From NCBI GenBank assembly GCA_014584345.1, contig JACTNB010000013.1:310001-374000 (forward strand): a stretch of DNA of 64,000 bases. The letters are read 5' to 3'. Position numbers and translations under genes: made by a program. This document shows positions 53,973-62,272 of this stretch, in pieces. The notes under the pieces were generated by a model. That model made no database searches and had not been told where the DNA came from. It saw nothing but the letters and a program-made list of their open reading frames with translations. The stretch is from Planctomycetota bacterium. Lineage in GTDB: Bacteria; Planctomycetota; Planctomycetia; Planctomycetales; Planctomycetaceae. Numbering within the stretch: the first letter of the stretch is position 1; the number at the start of each line of letters is the position of its first letter.

Positions 53973-54301
53973 GAATTTACCTTCTCGGCCAACAGGGAGG
54001 GAGTTTTCCTCGGCGCACAATTTCCAGAGTTTATGTTGCAAGTTTACCCCCTGATTGCCGCGCGCCGGGAAAAAATAGTCCGACGGTGTCAAGATTTGCG
54101 TTCCCGCGGCCCCGGGTTATCGAGTTTGTTGGATATTCTGATGAATTTCGTCTTGAGGATACGATGCAAAAAACCGATTCCATAAGTGAGGGAATGTGCC
54201 GCGCGGGTGCCTGTACGCATGCCGTGTTGAGTTTTCTGCCGTTTTCTGGCCTCCGCGGAAAACCTGGTTCATGGACGTCACGGTTCACAGGGATGGGACG
54301 A
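53973..54301. other. 329-nt divergent intergenic region
   Basis: This lies between two low-complexity secreted-protein genes that diverge. It should contain both promoters; no clear consensus pair was identified and no gene is present. Confidence 0.5.
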
Positions 54302-55033
54302 ATGCTCGGACGTAAACTATTATCATCGGTCGCCTTGGCTCTGGTTTGCGGCGGCACCGCCTCCGCGCAAGATCTTGGCAGTTACGACGTCAACAATTAC
54401 TCCGGTGGGTACGCCGAAGGGGCCTATTCCCCCCAGGGAGACGAGCAACTCTACCCCTATGATTCCCAGGATCAGTGGCAGCACGGGTATATCCAGTACA
54501 TGCCTTTCTACGGCGCGTATAAGCATTTCCGCCCGTACAACTACAAGCATGTCTCGGCCCAGACACAAACCGCAGCCGGATGGGGCATGTCGCCTCGCCT
54601 CCCCTATTCCCAGCAATTCTGGCATCGCTACCATGCCCATGCGAAGATGGGACACTCTGCCACGGGAGCATACGAAACGTACCTCGATGTTCCCGTGCCG
54701 CAAAGACAACCGTCTCATTCGGAGGGTGAAGTTCAGCCCCCGGCACCTAAACCCTTGCAGCAGGCTCCGGTTCCATACAATGTTCCCGGGCTGAATGTGC
54801 CCCCCCTGCCGAATTCCGCGCAGTTTTTGCCGCAATATCCCAATGACAGTTACACAGGCATCTCCTATCAGCAGATGCCCCCCCAGGGACAATACCAGCC
54901 GATGTATCCGAATCCGCCTGTTGGACGGTATCAGGCCCCGGTCGCAGCGCCTGTCTATTACGGCGAGCCAGTTTTTCAATACCCTTCCGGCCAGCCCTAT
55001 TCCAGCCAGCAACCGATCATGCTGGTTCCCTAG
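54302..55033 (+). CDS. Secreted Pro/Tyr/Gln-rich low-complexity protein
   Basis: This is a 243-residue exported protein. A signal peptide (hydrophobic residues about 6-22, ending TASA) precedes an aromatic- and Asn/Gly-rich region (YDVNNYSGGYAEGAYSPQG). A His/Tyr-rich part (FYGAYKHFRPYNYKHV) and a Pro/Gln/Tyr-rich tail follow (PPQGQYQPMYPNPPVGRYQ). No domain is recognised; the composition suggests an extracellular matrix or stalk/holdfast component. ATG at 54302 has AGGG eight bases upstream; ATG at 54293 is a close alternative. Confidence 0.65.
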   Translation: MLGRKLLSSVALALVCGGTASAQDLGSYDVNNYSGGYAEGAYSPQGDEQLYPYDSQDQWQHGYIQYMPFYGAYKHFRPYNYKHVSAQTQTAAGWGMSPRLPYSQQFWHRYHAHAKMGHSATGAYETYLDVPVPQRQPSHSEGEVQPPAPKPLQQAPVPYNVPGLNVPPLPNSAQFLPQYPNDSYTGISYQQMPPQGQYQPMYPNPPVGRYQAPVAAPVYYGEPVFQYPSGQPYSSQQPIMLVP

Positions 55034-55136
55034 ATCCCAGCTTAATATCCGAGCCGCTGGCGCCAGCCGTGGGTTTTTCAAGAATCCGTCGGCCATCACC
55101 CGGCGCTGGCGCGTGCGGTTCAGCGTTGCCGCGACC

Positions 55137-57203
55137 TCAGTTCGAGTGCAGCCCCCGCAGTATCTCTTCTGCGCCGATCCAGGGGTGTTCGCAGGCCCCC
55201 CTTCGGCAGCGATACAACGTGGGTAAGCCATCCACCGCTGTTTTTCCCTCGATCCAGGGAGACTGCATCCCGGAATCGTTACGATCTTCCGGTGTCAACA
55301 CGAGTTGACGAGGCATGAAGCGGCGATGCAAGGCTTGCCGCAACCGTTGATTTTCCTCGGCGTCGCCACCGCCAAAAAACACCCACTCCTCCACGGGGCC
55401 CAGCCACCCATCGAGCGAGACCAGGGCTTGCCCCATGCCGGAAGGGTGTTGCAGCATCGTGCCGGAAACCGCCTCCAGGGCGCGTTCGGCCAGATCCAGC
55501 AAGTCCGATCGATCCGCCAGCAGCCCCACCCGCAGCAACGACGACATCGCCAGGTTGCTTCCGGAAGGAATCGCGGAATCGTACAGATCGCGCACCCGAA
55601 CCACCAGGTCTTCATGATCGTCGGGTGTGTAGTGGAAGCGGTTTCCCTCGACATCGTAAAAACGCCGCGTCAGCACCTCTGCCAACTCCACCGCGGCTGC
55701 GAGATACCGTCCCCGCGACGAGGCCAGATAGACATCGCATAACCCTTCGATCAGACAGGCGTAGTCGTCCAGAAACCCGTTGATCCGATTGTCTCCCGCC
55801 TTGCGGCAATGCCACAGGGTCCCGTCCTCGCGGCGCATTTCCCGCAGGAGAAAGTCGGCCGAGCGTTCGGCCTGAGCGCGGTACACAGGCTCGTCGAGCA
55901 CTCGAGCCGCCCGCGCGAATGCCGATAGCATCAGTCCATTCCAGGCCACAATCTGCTTTTCATCGCGACCGGGCCAGACACGCTGACTCCGAACGGCCAG
56001 CAATTTCTTTTTGGCCTCGGCCAGGCGAGTCGCCAGCACTCCCGGTTCCAGTTGCAAGTCCGCGGCATTCTCCTCGACAGTCCGCGCGAGATGCAGGATG
56101 TTATGGCCTTCCCAATTCCCTTCCGGAGTAACTTGATAACAATGCCGGAAGCCCCGGGCTTCGTCGTCATCGAGAACCGCATCGATCTCCGCCGCAGACC
56201 AGACATAAAATTTCCCTTCGACACCCTCGCTGTCTGCATCCTGGGTTGAATACCAGCCCCCTTCGGGGGAGGTCATCTCGCGCAGCACGTAGTCGAGTGT
56301 TTCCCTCGCAACGCGGAGATAATCGGAATTTCCGGTTGCCTGGTACCCTTCGAGATAAACCGTCACCAGTTGTGAGTTGTCGTACAACATTTTTTCGAAG
56401 TGCGGTACCAGCCAGTATCGATCCGTCGCATAGCGAGCAAAGCCTCCCCCCAGGTGATCGTAGATCCCGCCCGCCGCCATTTTGTTTAATGTCAGCGTGA
56501 CGGCAGCCAGCGTATCGGCGTGACCAAACCGCAGCCAGGCTCGCAACAACACACGCAGGTCCACGGGGTGTGGAAATTTCGGTGCCTGCCCGAACCCCCC
56601 TGCCTGGGGATCGAAATTGCGCATCAACCGCAACTCCGCATTTCGCAGGAGTTCTTCGCTCAAGGGGCTGCGGGCCTGTTCTCGATGATGCATTTCATCG
56701 ATGGCTTCCACCAGCTCCTGTCCCTTCGCCAGGCAGTCCTGGCGATGTTGCACCCAATGGTCGTGCAGTCGTTCCAGTATCTTCGCGAAACCGGGCATCC
56801 CCTGCCGGGAATACGGAGGCCAATAGGTCCCTCCAAAAAATGGGGCGCCCGTCGGATCCATGAATACCGACATCGGCCAGCCCCCCTGCCCCGTCATGAG
56901 TTGCACCGCCGACATGTAAATCTGGTCGATATCCGGCCGTTCCTCGCGATCGACCTTGATGTTGATGAACCAGGCATTCATCAATTTCGCGATCTCGGCA
57001 TCCTCGAAACATTCCCGCTCCATGACATGGCACCAGTGGCAGGCACTGTACCCCACCGAGAGAAAAATCGGCAGATTCCGTTCGCGCGCCTGGGCAAATG
57101 CCTCTGGTCCCCAAGGGTACCAGTCCACGGGATTGTAGGCGTGCTGCAACAGATACGGGCTGGTTTCGTGAACGAGCCGATTCGGCGGATGCGCGGATTC
57201 CAT
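55137..57203 (-). CDS. Thioredoxin-fold / DUF255 (YyaL-like) protein
   Basis: This is a 688-residue protein of the spermatogenesis-associated 20/YyaL family. An N-terminal thioredoxin-like domain (about 1-165) carries SACHWCHVME with a CxxC motif after LVHETSPYLLQHAYNPVDWYPW. The rest is an alpha/alpha toroid related to N-acylglucosamine 2-epimerases, with blocks such as FDPQAGGFGQAPKFPHP and GIYDHLGGGFARYATD. The biological role of this widespread family is not settled; a redox or sugar-linked function is possible. ATG at 57203 has AGGAAAG upstream. Confidence 0.92.
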   Translation of the reverse strand: MESAHPPNRLVHETSPYLLQHAYNPVDWYPWGPEAFAQARERNLPIFLSVGYSACHWCHVMERECFEDAEIAKLMNAWFINIKVDREERPDIDQIYMSAVQLMTGQGGWPMSVFMDPTGAPFFGGTYWPPYSRQGMPGFAKILERLHDHWVQHRQDCLAKGQELVEAIDEMHHREQARSPLSEELLRNAELRLMRNFDPQAGGFGQAPKFPHPVDLRVLLRAWLRFGHADTLAAVTLTLNKMAAGGIYDHLGGGFARYATDRYWLVPHFEKMLYDNSQLVTVYLEGYQATGNSDYLRVARETLDYVLREMTSPEGGWYSTQDADSEGVEGKFYVWSAAEIDAVLDDDEARGFRHCYQVTPEGNWEGHNILHLARTVEENAADLQLEPGVLATRLAEAKKKLLAVRSQRVWPGRDEKQIVAWNGLMLSAFARAARVLDEPVYRAQAERSADFLLREMRREDGTLWHCRKAGDNRINGFLDDYACLIEGLCDVYLASSRGRYLAAAVELAEVLTRRFYDVEGNRFHYTPDDHEDLVVRVRDLYDSAIPSGSNLAMSSLLRVGLLADRSDLLDLAERALEAVSGTMLQHPSGMGQALVSLDGWLGPVEEWVFFGGGDAEENQRLRQALHRRFMPRQLVLTPEDRNDSGMQSPWIEGKTAVDGLPTLYRCRRGACEHPWIGAEEILRGLHSN

Positions 57204-57352
57204 GGCTTTCCTGCTTTCATCAAGGAGAAGACGATCCGCATTATTGTAGGCAGTAAGGCGTAGTGGAATTACTGTACGCCTGCATGAAAACGCCGTGACC
57301 CCGCGGCGGGTTCGATACCACAGCACGCGGTGGGGGATCAATCAATTGCATT

Positions 57353-58522
57353 TCATGGAATCGGCCGCGAGTCAACTCCCGCGTCACACTCCCCTGCCGA
57401 AACCGTCGGCTGCAGGACGGAAGGAGCAGTCCGGGTGAGGTTTAGAATCAGTCCGCAAGCCAGCAGGGTAGTCAGCAGGTTGCTGCCCCCATAACTCAAC
57501 AGGGGATGCGAGATTCCCTTCGGCGGGAGCAGGGATGTGACCACGCATGTATTGACGAGGGCCTGGCCGACCAGACCGAACAGCAGCGTCCCCGCCAGGG
57601 CATACAGTTCGGGTTGATCGGAGATCCGCTGGATCAAACGTGTCCCGGCAAGCAGCACGATCAGCCAGAGCGCGATGACGGTCCACGTCCCCACCAGCCC
57701 CAGTTCCTCGCCAATCACCGCGAAGATAAAGTCGGTATGGGATTCCGGCAGGAAACTCAGCTTTTGCAGGCCAAGCCCTAACCCCGTCCCCAGGAAATCG
57801 CCGGAACCAATCGATAATAACGACTGCTTCACCTGATACTGCGCCTGCTCCCAATGCCCCAGTGCCTGCAGGTAGTCCGAGACGCGTGTCCATTGATAGG
57901 GACGATAAATCATCAACCAGCCGAGCGCGGGTATCACGGCGAAGAGACCAGCCACGAAAATCCGCAGAGGCCAGCCCGAAAGAAACAGGTAACATGCCCC
58001 CATGCCGAACACCAGCAGCGAAGTCCCAAGATCTGGTTGCAGCGCGATCAGCAAGGGCACGGCCACCAGCATCGTCAGCCCCACCAGTTCCCGCCACCAG
58101 CGGCGCCCCGCCTGATGCCCCAGCGACCACCAGGCCAGGAACAGTGGGAGTAGAATCTTCATGAACTCTGCGGGCTGCAACGATAACGGCCCGACACGAA
58201 ACCAGCGCCGAGCCCCATTGATACGACTACCAAAGCCCGGCAGCAGCACCAGCAACAGCAGGGCCACGCCCAGCAGAAACAGCCAGGGGGCCAACCGCAG
58301 CAACAACGACCGAGGTAGCCGACCGACCACATAACACCCGGTCCCCCCCACCAGCAGGAACACGAGATGCCGCCCCAGGTAGACGGGATTCAACTCCAGC
58401 GAACGGGCATATCCGGTCGAGGAAAACACCATCACCGTTCCCAGCCCCACCAGTAGCAGAATCGCCAGTTGCCAGGTGAGTCGTGCCACGTCCGCGGAGG
58501 GTATGCGCGTTGTCACATTCAT
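57353..58522 (-). CDS. ftsW: FtsW/RodA/SpoVE family cell wall polymerase
   Basis: This 389-residue polytopic membrane protein of the SEDS family polymerises peptidoglycan from lipid II with a partner PBP. Family blocks are visible: FMKILLPLFLAWWS, ALQPDLGTSLLV (with the key Asp), YQVKQSLLSIGSGDFLGTGLGLGLQKLSFLPESHTDFIFAVIGEELGLVG, and the end LLPPKGISHPLLSYGGSNLL. By these it is more FtsW- than RodA-like. The gene stands alone without other division or cell wall genes next to it. The C-terminal tail is polar. Confidence 0.9.
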   Translation of the reverse strand: MNVTTRIPSADVARLTWQLAILLLVGLGTVMVFSSTGYARSLELNPVYLGRHLVFLLVGGTGCYVVGRLPRSLLLRLAPWLFLLGVALLLLVLLPGFGSRINGARRWFRVGPLSLQPAEFMKILLPLFLAWWSLGHQAGRRWWRELVGLTMLVAVPLLIALQPDLGTSLLVFGMGACYLFLSGWPLRIFVAGLFAVIPALGWLMIYRPYQWTRVSDYLQALGHWEQAQYQVKQSLLSIGSGDFLGTGLGLGLQKLSFLPESHTDFIFAVIGEELGLVGTWTVIALWLIVLLAGTRLIQRISDQPELYALAGTLLFGLVGQALVNTCVVTSLLPPKGISHPLLSYGGSNLLTTLLACGLILNLTRTAPSVLQPTVSAGECDAGVDSRPIP

Positions 58523-58644
58523 GCCTGCACGCGTTCCCTCTGCTGCCGCTGGTCCGTGTGAATTTCAGGGATCTCTCCGCAGTTTGCGCGGAGCCTGTGA
58601 ATTATTTGAACAGAAAGGAATCGGTTCACACGAGGTAAAGCCTT

Positions 58645-58893
58645 AGCCCGGATTTCTCATCCGGGTCACTAGAACTGGATTGCTGACTTCGACGAACTAG
58701 CCGCGACCGTCAGGATGCGGGCCAAGTGGGCGGTTCCTCCAGAAAACACTCTTTGGACACACCATCAATACTGGCAATGTATTGCGATAAACCGAGTCCC
58801 AGCCTGGCCCGCTTCCTGACGGGTGCGGCTAGTTTTCCAGGCACTTTCCAGACAGAAGTTACCGCATAAGTAACTGTGTGAGAAATGTGGCCT
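58645..58893. mobile_element. MITE-like repeat, full-length copy D
   Basis: This 249-nt element is the most complete copy. Terminal inverted repeats are AGCCCGGATTTCTCA and, on the other strand, AGGCCACATTTCTCA; each end is flanked by TA, which would fit a TA target duplication. Inner inverted arms lie at 58696-58723 and 58806-58833. It occupies the 516-nt gap between ftsW and a DUF1559 gene, whose other parts hold no gene. Confidence 0.82.
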
Positions 58894-59038
58894 AATCCGT
58901 GCGACGCAGGGCGGAACCGGCGGAATGGGTGTCTGCCGCCGCTGGGTCTGTCATCGGCCAACGAACGGGATCGCCTCCATTTCAAGCGGTGCGAACCACA
59001 GGACCGGCATACCCGGTACAATCGGGGGTCGGGGAAAG

Positions 59039-60064
59039 TCAGAATTCGCCCAGGATTTCCCGACCCGCGCGTGTGGCCAGAGCATGCCAGACCGTCAAGG
59101 CAATGTTTTCACTGATCGAACGGGTCGAGCCATCCACCAGGGCCACATTCACAACGCCCGGATGATAACTGCGAGAAGTAATCACCGCGTAGGTCGGGCT
59201 GCCGGCGTTGCCGTTTCGGCCCTCCTGCCAGGAGTTATAGTCCACCTCGTAGAACGAGACTCCGCTGATGGACGATGAAACCAGAGTATTCGGCGTGAAG
59301 GTGGCGGTAAACCCGGAATGGTGCACGCGTCCATCGGGCCACTCGGTGTGTCCCGTCAGTTTCGGGTCGAGTGCCGCATCGTTCAGAATCGTTTCGACCA
59401 CGGTCACGTCAGCGGGAATGGCGGTATTGCCGGGCCCCGAGTTGCGCTTGTAAGGGGTCCAGGCCTTGACTTCGGAAATCAACAGTGTGTTCGAGGTGCC
59501 ATCGGTCACGTCGGCAAAGGTATAACGGGAATTGGGAGCGAACATGCCATCGCCTCCCTTGCCGCTGGCGGGATCGAAAACAAACCAGCGACCGTAATTG
59601 AAGCCGTATGTCGTGGGGTATAGCGTCGGCCTGCCCACACCCGTCTCGCGGGCTTCGTCGCTACGAGGATCACTGGAGCAGGCATAAACCGGAATCTTCA
59701 GGCCGTCAATGGCCATTTGGTAATCCCAGGCGGAATCCAGTTCGACACGATCGAATGTGTTTCCCTGGTCCAGATAGGGCAGGAGGCGTCCATGCACGCC
59801 CCAGGATCCGTTATTTCCAGTGCTTGAGACGGACAGGCTCACACAAGCCGACGGGGGCAGGGTGCGATAGGCGTCGGCGTAATTATGCAGAGCCAGGGCG
59901 ATCTGCTTGAGGTTGTTCTTGCAGGAAGCCCGTCGGGCCGATTCCCGGGCCTGTTGGACCGCCGGAAGCAGCAACGCCACCAGCACCGCAATGATTGCAA
60001 TCACAACCAGCAGTTCGATCAAGGTAAATCCGCCGCGGGATGTGGGAGTGAGACGTGGCTGCAT
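59039..60064 (-). CDS. DUF1559 prepilin-like protein
   Basis: This is a 341-residue pilin-like protein. The N-terminus shows GG then FTLIELLVVIAIIAVLVALLLPAVQQARESARR, then CKNNLKQIALALHNYAD, and the C-terminus HPGVVNVALVDG fits the H-x9-DG signature. A DGTSNTLLISEV motif lies in the centre. AAGGAG seven bases before ATG 60064 fixes the start; the long upstream open frame is noncoding. It stands alone here, unlike the DUF1559 genes at 46-50 kb that are paired with lipoproteins. Confidence 0.92.
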   Translation of the reverse strand: MQPRLTPTSRGGFTLIELLVVIAIIAVLVALLLPAVQQARESARRASCKNNLKQIALALHNYADAYRTLPPSACVSLSVSSTGNNGSWGVHGRLLPYLDQGNTFDRVELDSAWDYQMAIDGLKIPVYACSSDPRSDEARETGVGRPTLYPTTYGFNYGRWFVFDPASGKGGDGMFAPNSRYTFADVTDGTSNTLLISEVKAWTPYKRNSGPGNTAIPADVTVVETILNDAALDPKLTGHTEWPDGRVHHSGFTATFTPNTLVSSSISGVSFYEVDYNSWQEGRNGNAGSPTYAVITSRSYHPGVVNVALVDGSTRSISENIALTVWHALATRAGREILGEF

Positions 60065-60573
60065 TGAATGCTCCTTGAGTGAATGATTGCTCCATGGTCG
60101 GGCAGGACCACGACGCATTGGCACTGTTCGAGACTGAGTTTGATGGACGCTCCCAGGCATGGGAACGGAAACCCAGTTCAGTTTGAGTGAACAAAAACGC
60201 CGGGGTAATCCGGATTCTCGGAGGGAGCTGGCGAGGAGCTCTGGCCGGGCGACATCCGTTGACGAAACGGGAATGCCGGAGATCACTGGGCCATGATTTC
60301 GGGCTGGCGGAGAATCAACTTTCCCAATTGTATTAAATGAGCGGCTTGTATCAAGCCGATTGTCGCTTTTCGTGGGCGGATGTTGCCGATCGGCATCAGG
60401 GCGGTTGCCGTCAAACTCCATTGAAATAGCGTCTGAGGGCGATCATGGGCACCTTTGTCCTATCAGACCCATGCCACCGGAAATCGATTCGTGGCTCGTT
60501 ACAGCTCGCGTCGCGCCAACGGCACACTCCGTTTTTCCCGTTGCAACGGAAGCAGTCACGGCGGATCCCCTTT
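60065..60573. other. 509-nt intergenic region
   Basis: This lies between a DUF6655-like lipoprotein gene and a DUF1559 gene, both on the minus strand. It should hold the DUF1559 promoter; no gene or clear repeat was found. Confidence 0.5.
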
Positions 60574-61509
60574 TCAGGGGGCTGCCGGGGGCGCGTCGCC
60601 GCCCGGCTTGGAGCCTGTCGCCTTTGGCTTGCTGGATTGCGATTCAAGTTGCTCCAGCAGTTGCTTGAGTTCCTTTTGCGTCTGCTCGTGGTTGGCCCAC
60701 TCCACTTCACTTTGTTTCTTGATTTCCTGCTGAAGCTGTTCAGACTTTAACTGATACGCCAGCGGAAACAGGTGGGGACTGTTGTAGTTAACGGGAGGCA
60801 GGGACTGGGGGCTTTTCTGCCGCCCCTTGCCCATCAGCAGATTGCGTATCGGGCGGTTCATGCGGCCACCCGCGAAGAGCGGCTCTTCGTAAATCGTCCC
60901 GCTCTGATAGGGCCCGATCCCCATGAACCAGGATTCCTTCGAGCGACTCCGCTCGGCACGCACGCCTGCCTGCCAGACAGGTTCTCGGGTTTCCCGATGA
61001 TAGGCAAACACGCCCACCTTGGCCGCTCCCGTACGATGCTCGCGTTTCGCCAGCGATATTTCGGGAATCGTCGGCACGGTGGGAGCCGTGGGGACCAACG
61101 CCGACGCCGTATTCAACAGATTATTGGCGGGGATCCCGTAGTTGATCTCGCTCTGATCGTTCCCCAACGTACCGACACGCGCTTCAATGATATAGTCCGC
61201 ATCCGCTTTTTGTTCCTGCAACAGGCAGCCAGCCGCCATGATCTGCTGTCGCAGCGAACTGATCACGTAATCGGCATTCACAAACCCGTTCACCTTTACG
61301 CTGCGTATGAACTGATCGTCCAGATACACCTTCTGACGGGCGAGCGGCGTGAAGTCAATCTTCTCGATGGCTCGATCAATCGCAGCAGACTGCAAGAGCT
61401 GGTCGGTAGCCGATTGACTCGTGGTTTTGCCACATCCCGTCAACAGGCACAAGCCGAACAGCACCGGCACGGCAAAGCTCAAGCGTAAGGGCAGGAATCC
61501 GGATTGCAT
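60574..61509 (-). CDS. DUF6655-like lipoprotein
   Basis: This is a 311-residue secreted lipoprotein with lipobox LLTGC. The first mature part, TTSQSATDQLLQSAAIDRAIEKIDFTPLARQKVYLDDQFI, resembles the planctomycete DUF6655 family. A beta-rich middle follows, then a long Gln/Glu/Lys-rich C-terminus that could form a coiled coil (about 255-295) and a Gly/Pro tail. No function is known; location at the outer or inner membrane cannot be told. Confidence 0.7.
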   Translation of the reverse strand: MQSGFLPLRLSFAVPVLFGLCLLTGCGKTTSQSATDQLLQSAAIDRAIEKIDFTPLARQKVYLDDQFIRSVKVNGFVNADYVISSLRQQIMAAGCLLQEQKADADYIIEARVGTLGNDQSEINYGIPANNLLNTASALVPTAPTVPTIPEISLAKREHRTGAAKVGVFAYHRETREPVWQAGVRAERSRSKESWFMGIGPYQSGTIYEEPLFAGGRMNRPIRNLLMGKGRQKSPQSLPPVNYNSPHLFPLAYQLKSEQLQQEIKKQSEVEWANHEQTQKELKQLLEQLESQSSKPKATGSKPGGDAPPAAP

Positions 61510-61561
61510 TGCGGAGGGTACGAATCTGGACAGGAAATGAATACGGAACAGCCACGCTGGG

Positions 61562-61632
61562 GTGCCACTGGCTTTGCCAGTGCCTTGCAGGTTACTTAGT
61601 CAACAGGGGGGCACTGGCAGAGCCAGAGGCAC
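61562..61632. repeat. Short palindromic repeat, copy 2 (22-nt arms)
   Basis: Arms at 61562-61583 and 61611-61632 are inverted repeats with two mismatches (GTGCCACTGGCTTTGCCAGT start). The left arm can also fold on itself (CACTGGC-TTT-GCCAGTG). The loop and right flank match copy 1 at 18047-18118. It lies 3' of the hypothetical membrane protein gene (61768) in a 258-nt gap. Confidence 0.78.
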
Positions 61633-61767
61633 ACAGCTCGAATATTCAACGGTGACAGACCTCTAGTATAACGCGGGTCACCAAACCACCAAGACGAGCC
61701 GGGCACAGCGCAATTTCGGCCACAAATCGCCTCGGTTTTGCAATTTTTACATGCGAGCAGCGGAAAC

Positions 61768-62175
61768 TCAGCGCCCCCGGATTTCCCGGATGGTTTCCGC
61801 AGTGGGAGGCTGACGCGGTTCCTCCTGTTGCACCGGACGAATCCGCTTCAGATGGTAACGCACCGTCTTGGGGGGTTTCGTCCACACCAATGCGTACAGT
61901 TCAGCCCCCAGTTCCTGCGTGGGCTTCCGCATCACTACCAGCAACGCGGCGAGGATCGGAAACAGAATCGCCACCACGATCAACGGATTAACGACGCGCT
62001 CGGAAAACGGAACGGATATCGCGATACAGGTGGAAATCCCTCCCAACAGCACAAAGGTCGTGGCCAGATGAGGGACGCGCGATTTCTCGACCCGAAATGT
62101 GCGACGAGGCGGCATGGCGACTTCCGCAATTTGACTCTGGGGAACAGTCTCCCCGGATTTCTCCTGCTGGGTCAC
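61768..62175 (-). CDS. Hypothetical two-helix membrane protein
   Basis: This is a 135-residue protein with two predicted helices (about 39-54 and 61-81) between a polar N-terminus (PPRRTFRVEKSRVPHL) and a basic, Arg/Pro-rich C-terminal tail. No family is recognised. The start is GTG at 62175. It is 97 nt downstream of the PepSY gene on the same strand. Confidence 0.55.
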   Translation of the reverse strand: MTQQEKSGETVPQSQIAEVAMPPRRTFRVEKSRVPHLATTFVLLGGISTCIAISVPFSERVVNPLIVVAILFPILAALLVVMRKPTQELGAELYALVWTKPPKTVRYHLKRIRPVQQEEPRQPPTAETIREIRGR

Positions 62176-62272
62176 CCCACGGCGGGGCCTCCCAGCGTTA
62201 CAATAATCTCATCATAACCGTTCGAGTGTCGCGAGGGAAGTTTTTGTCGAACTCTCGACCACAACGGAACAC

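Noticed and set aside
57300..57345. tRNA-like GGTTCGA motif
   Set aside because: The flanks cannot form the TPsiC, anticodon or acceptor stems.
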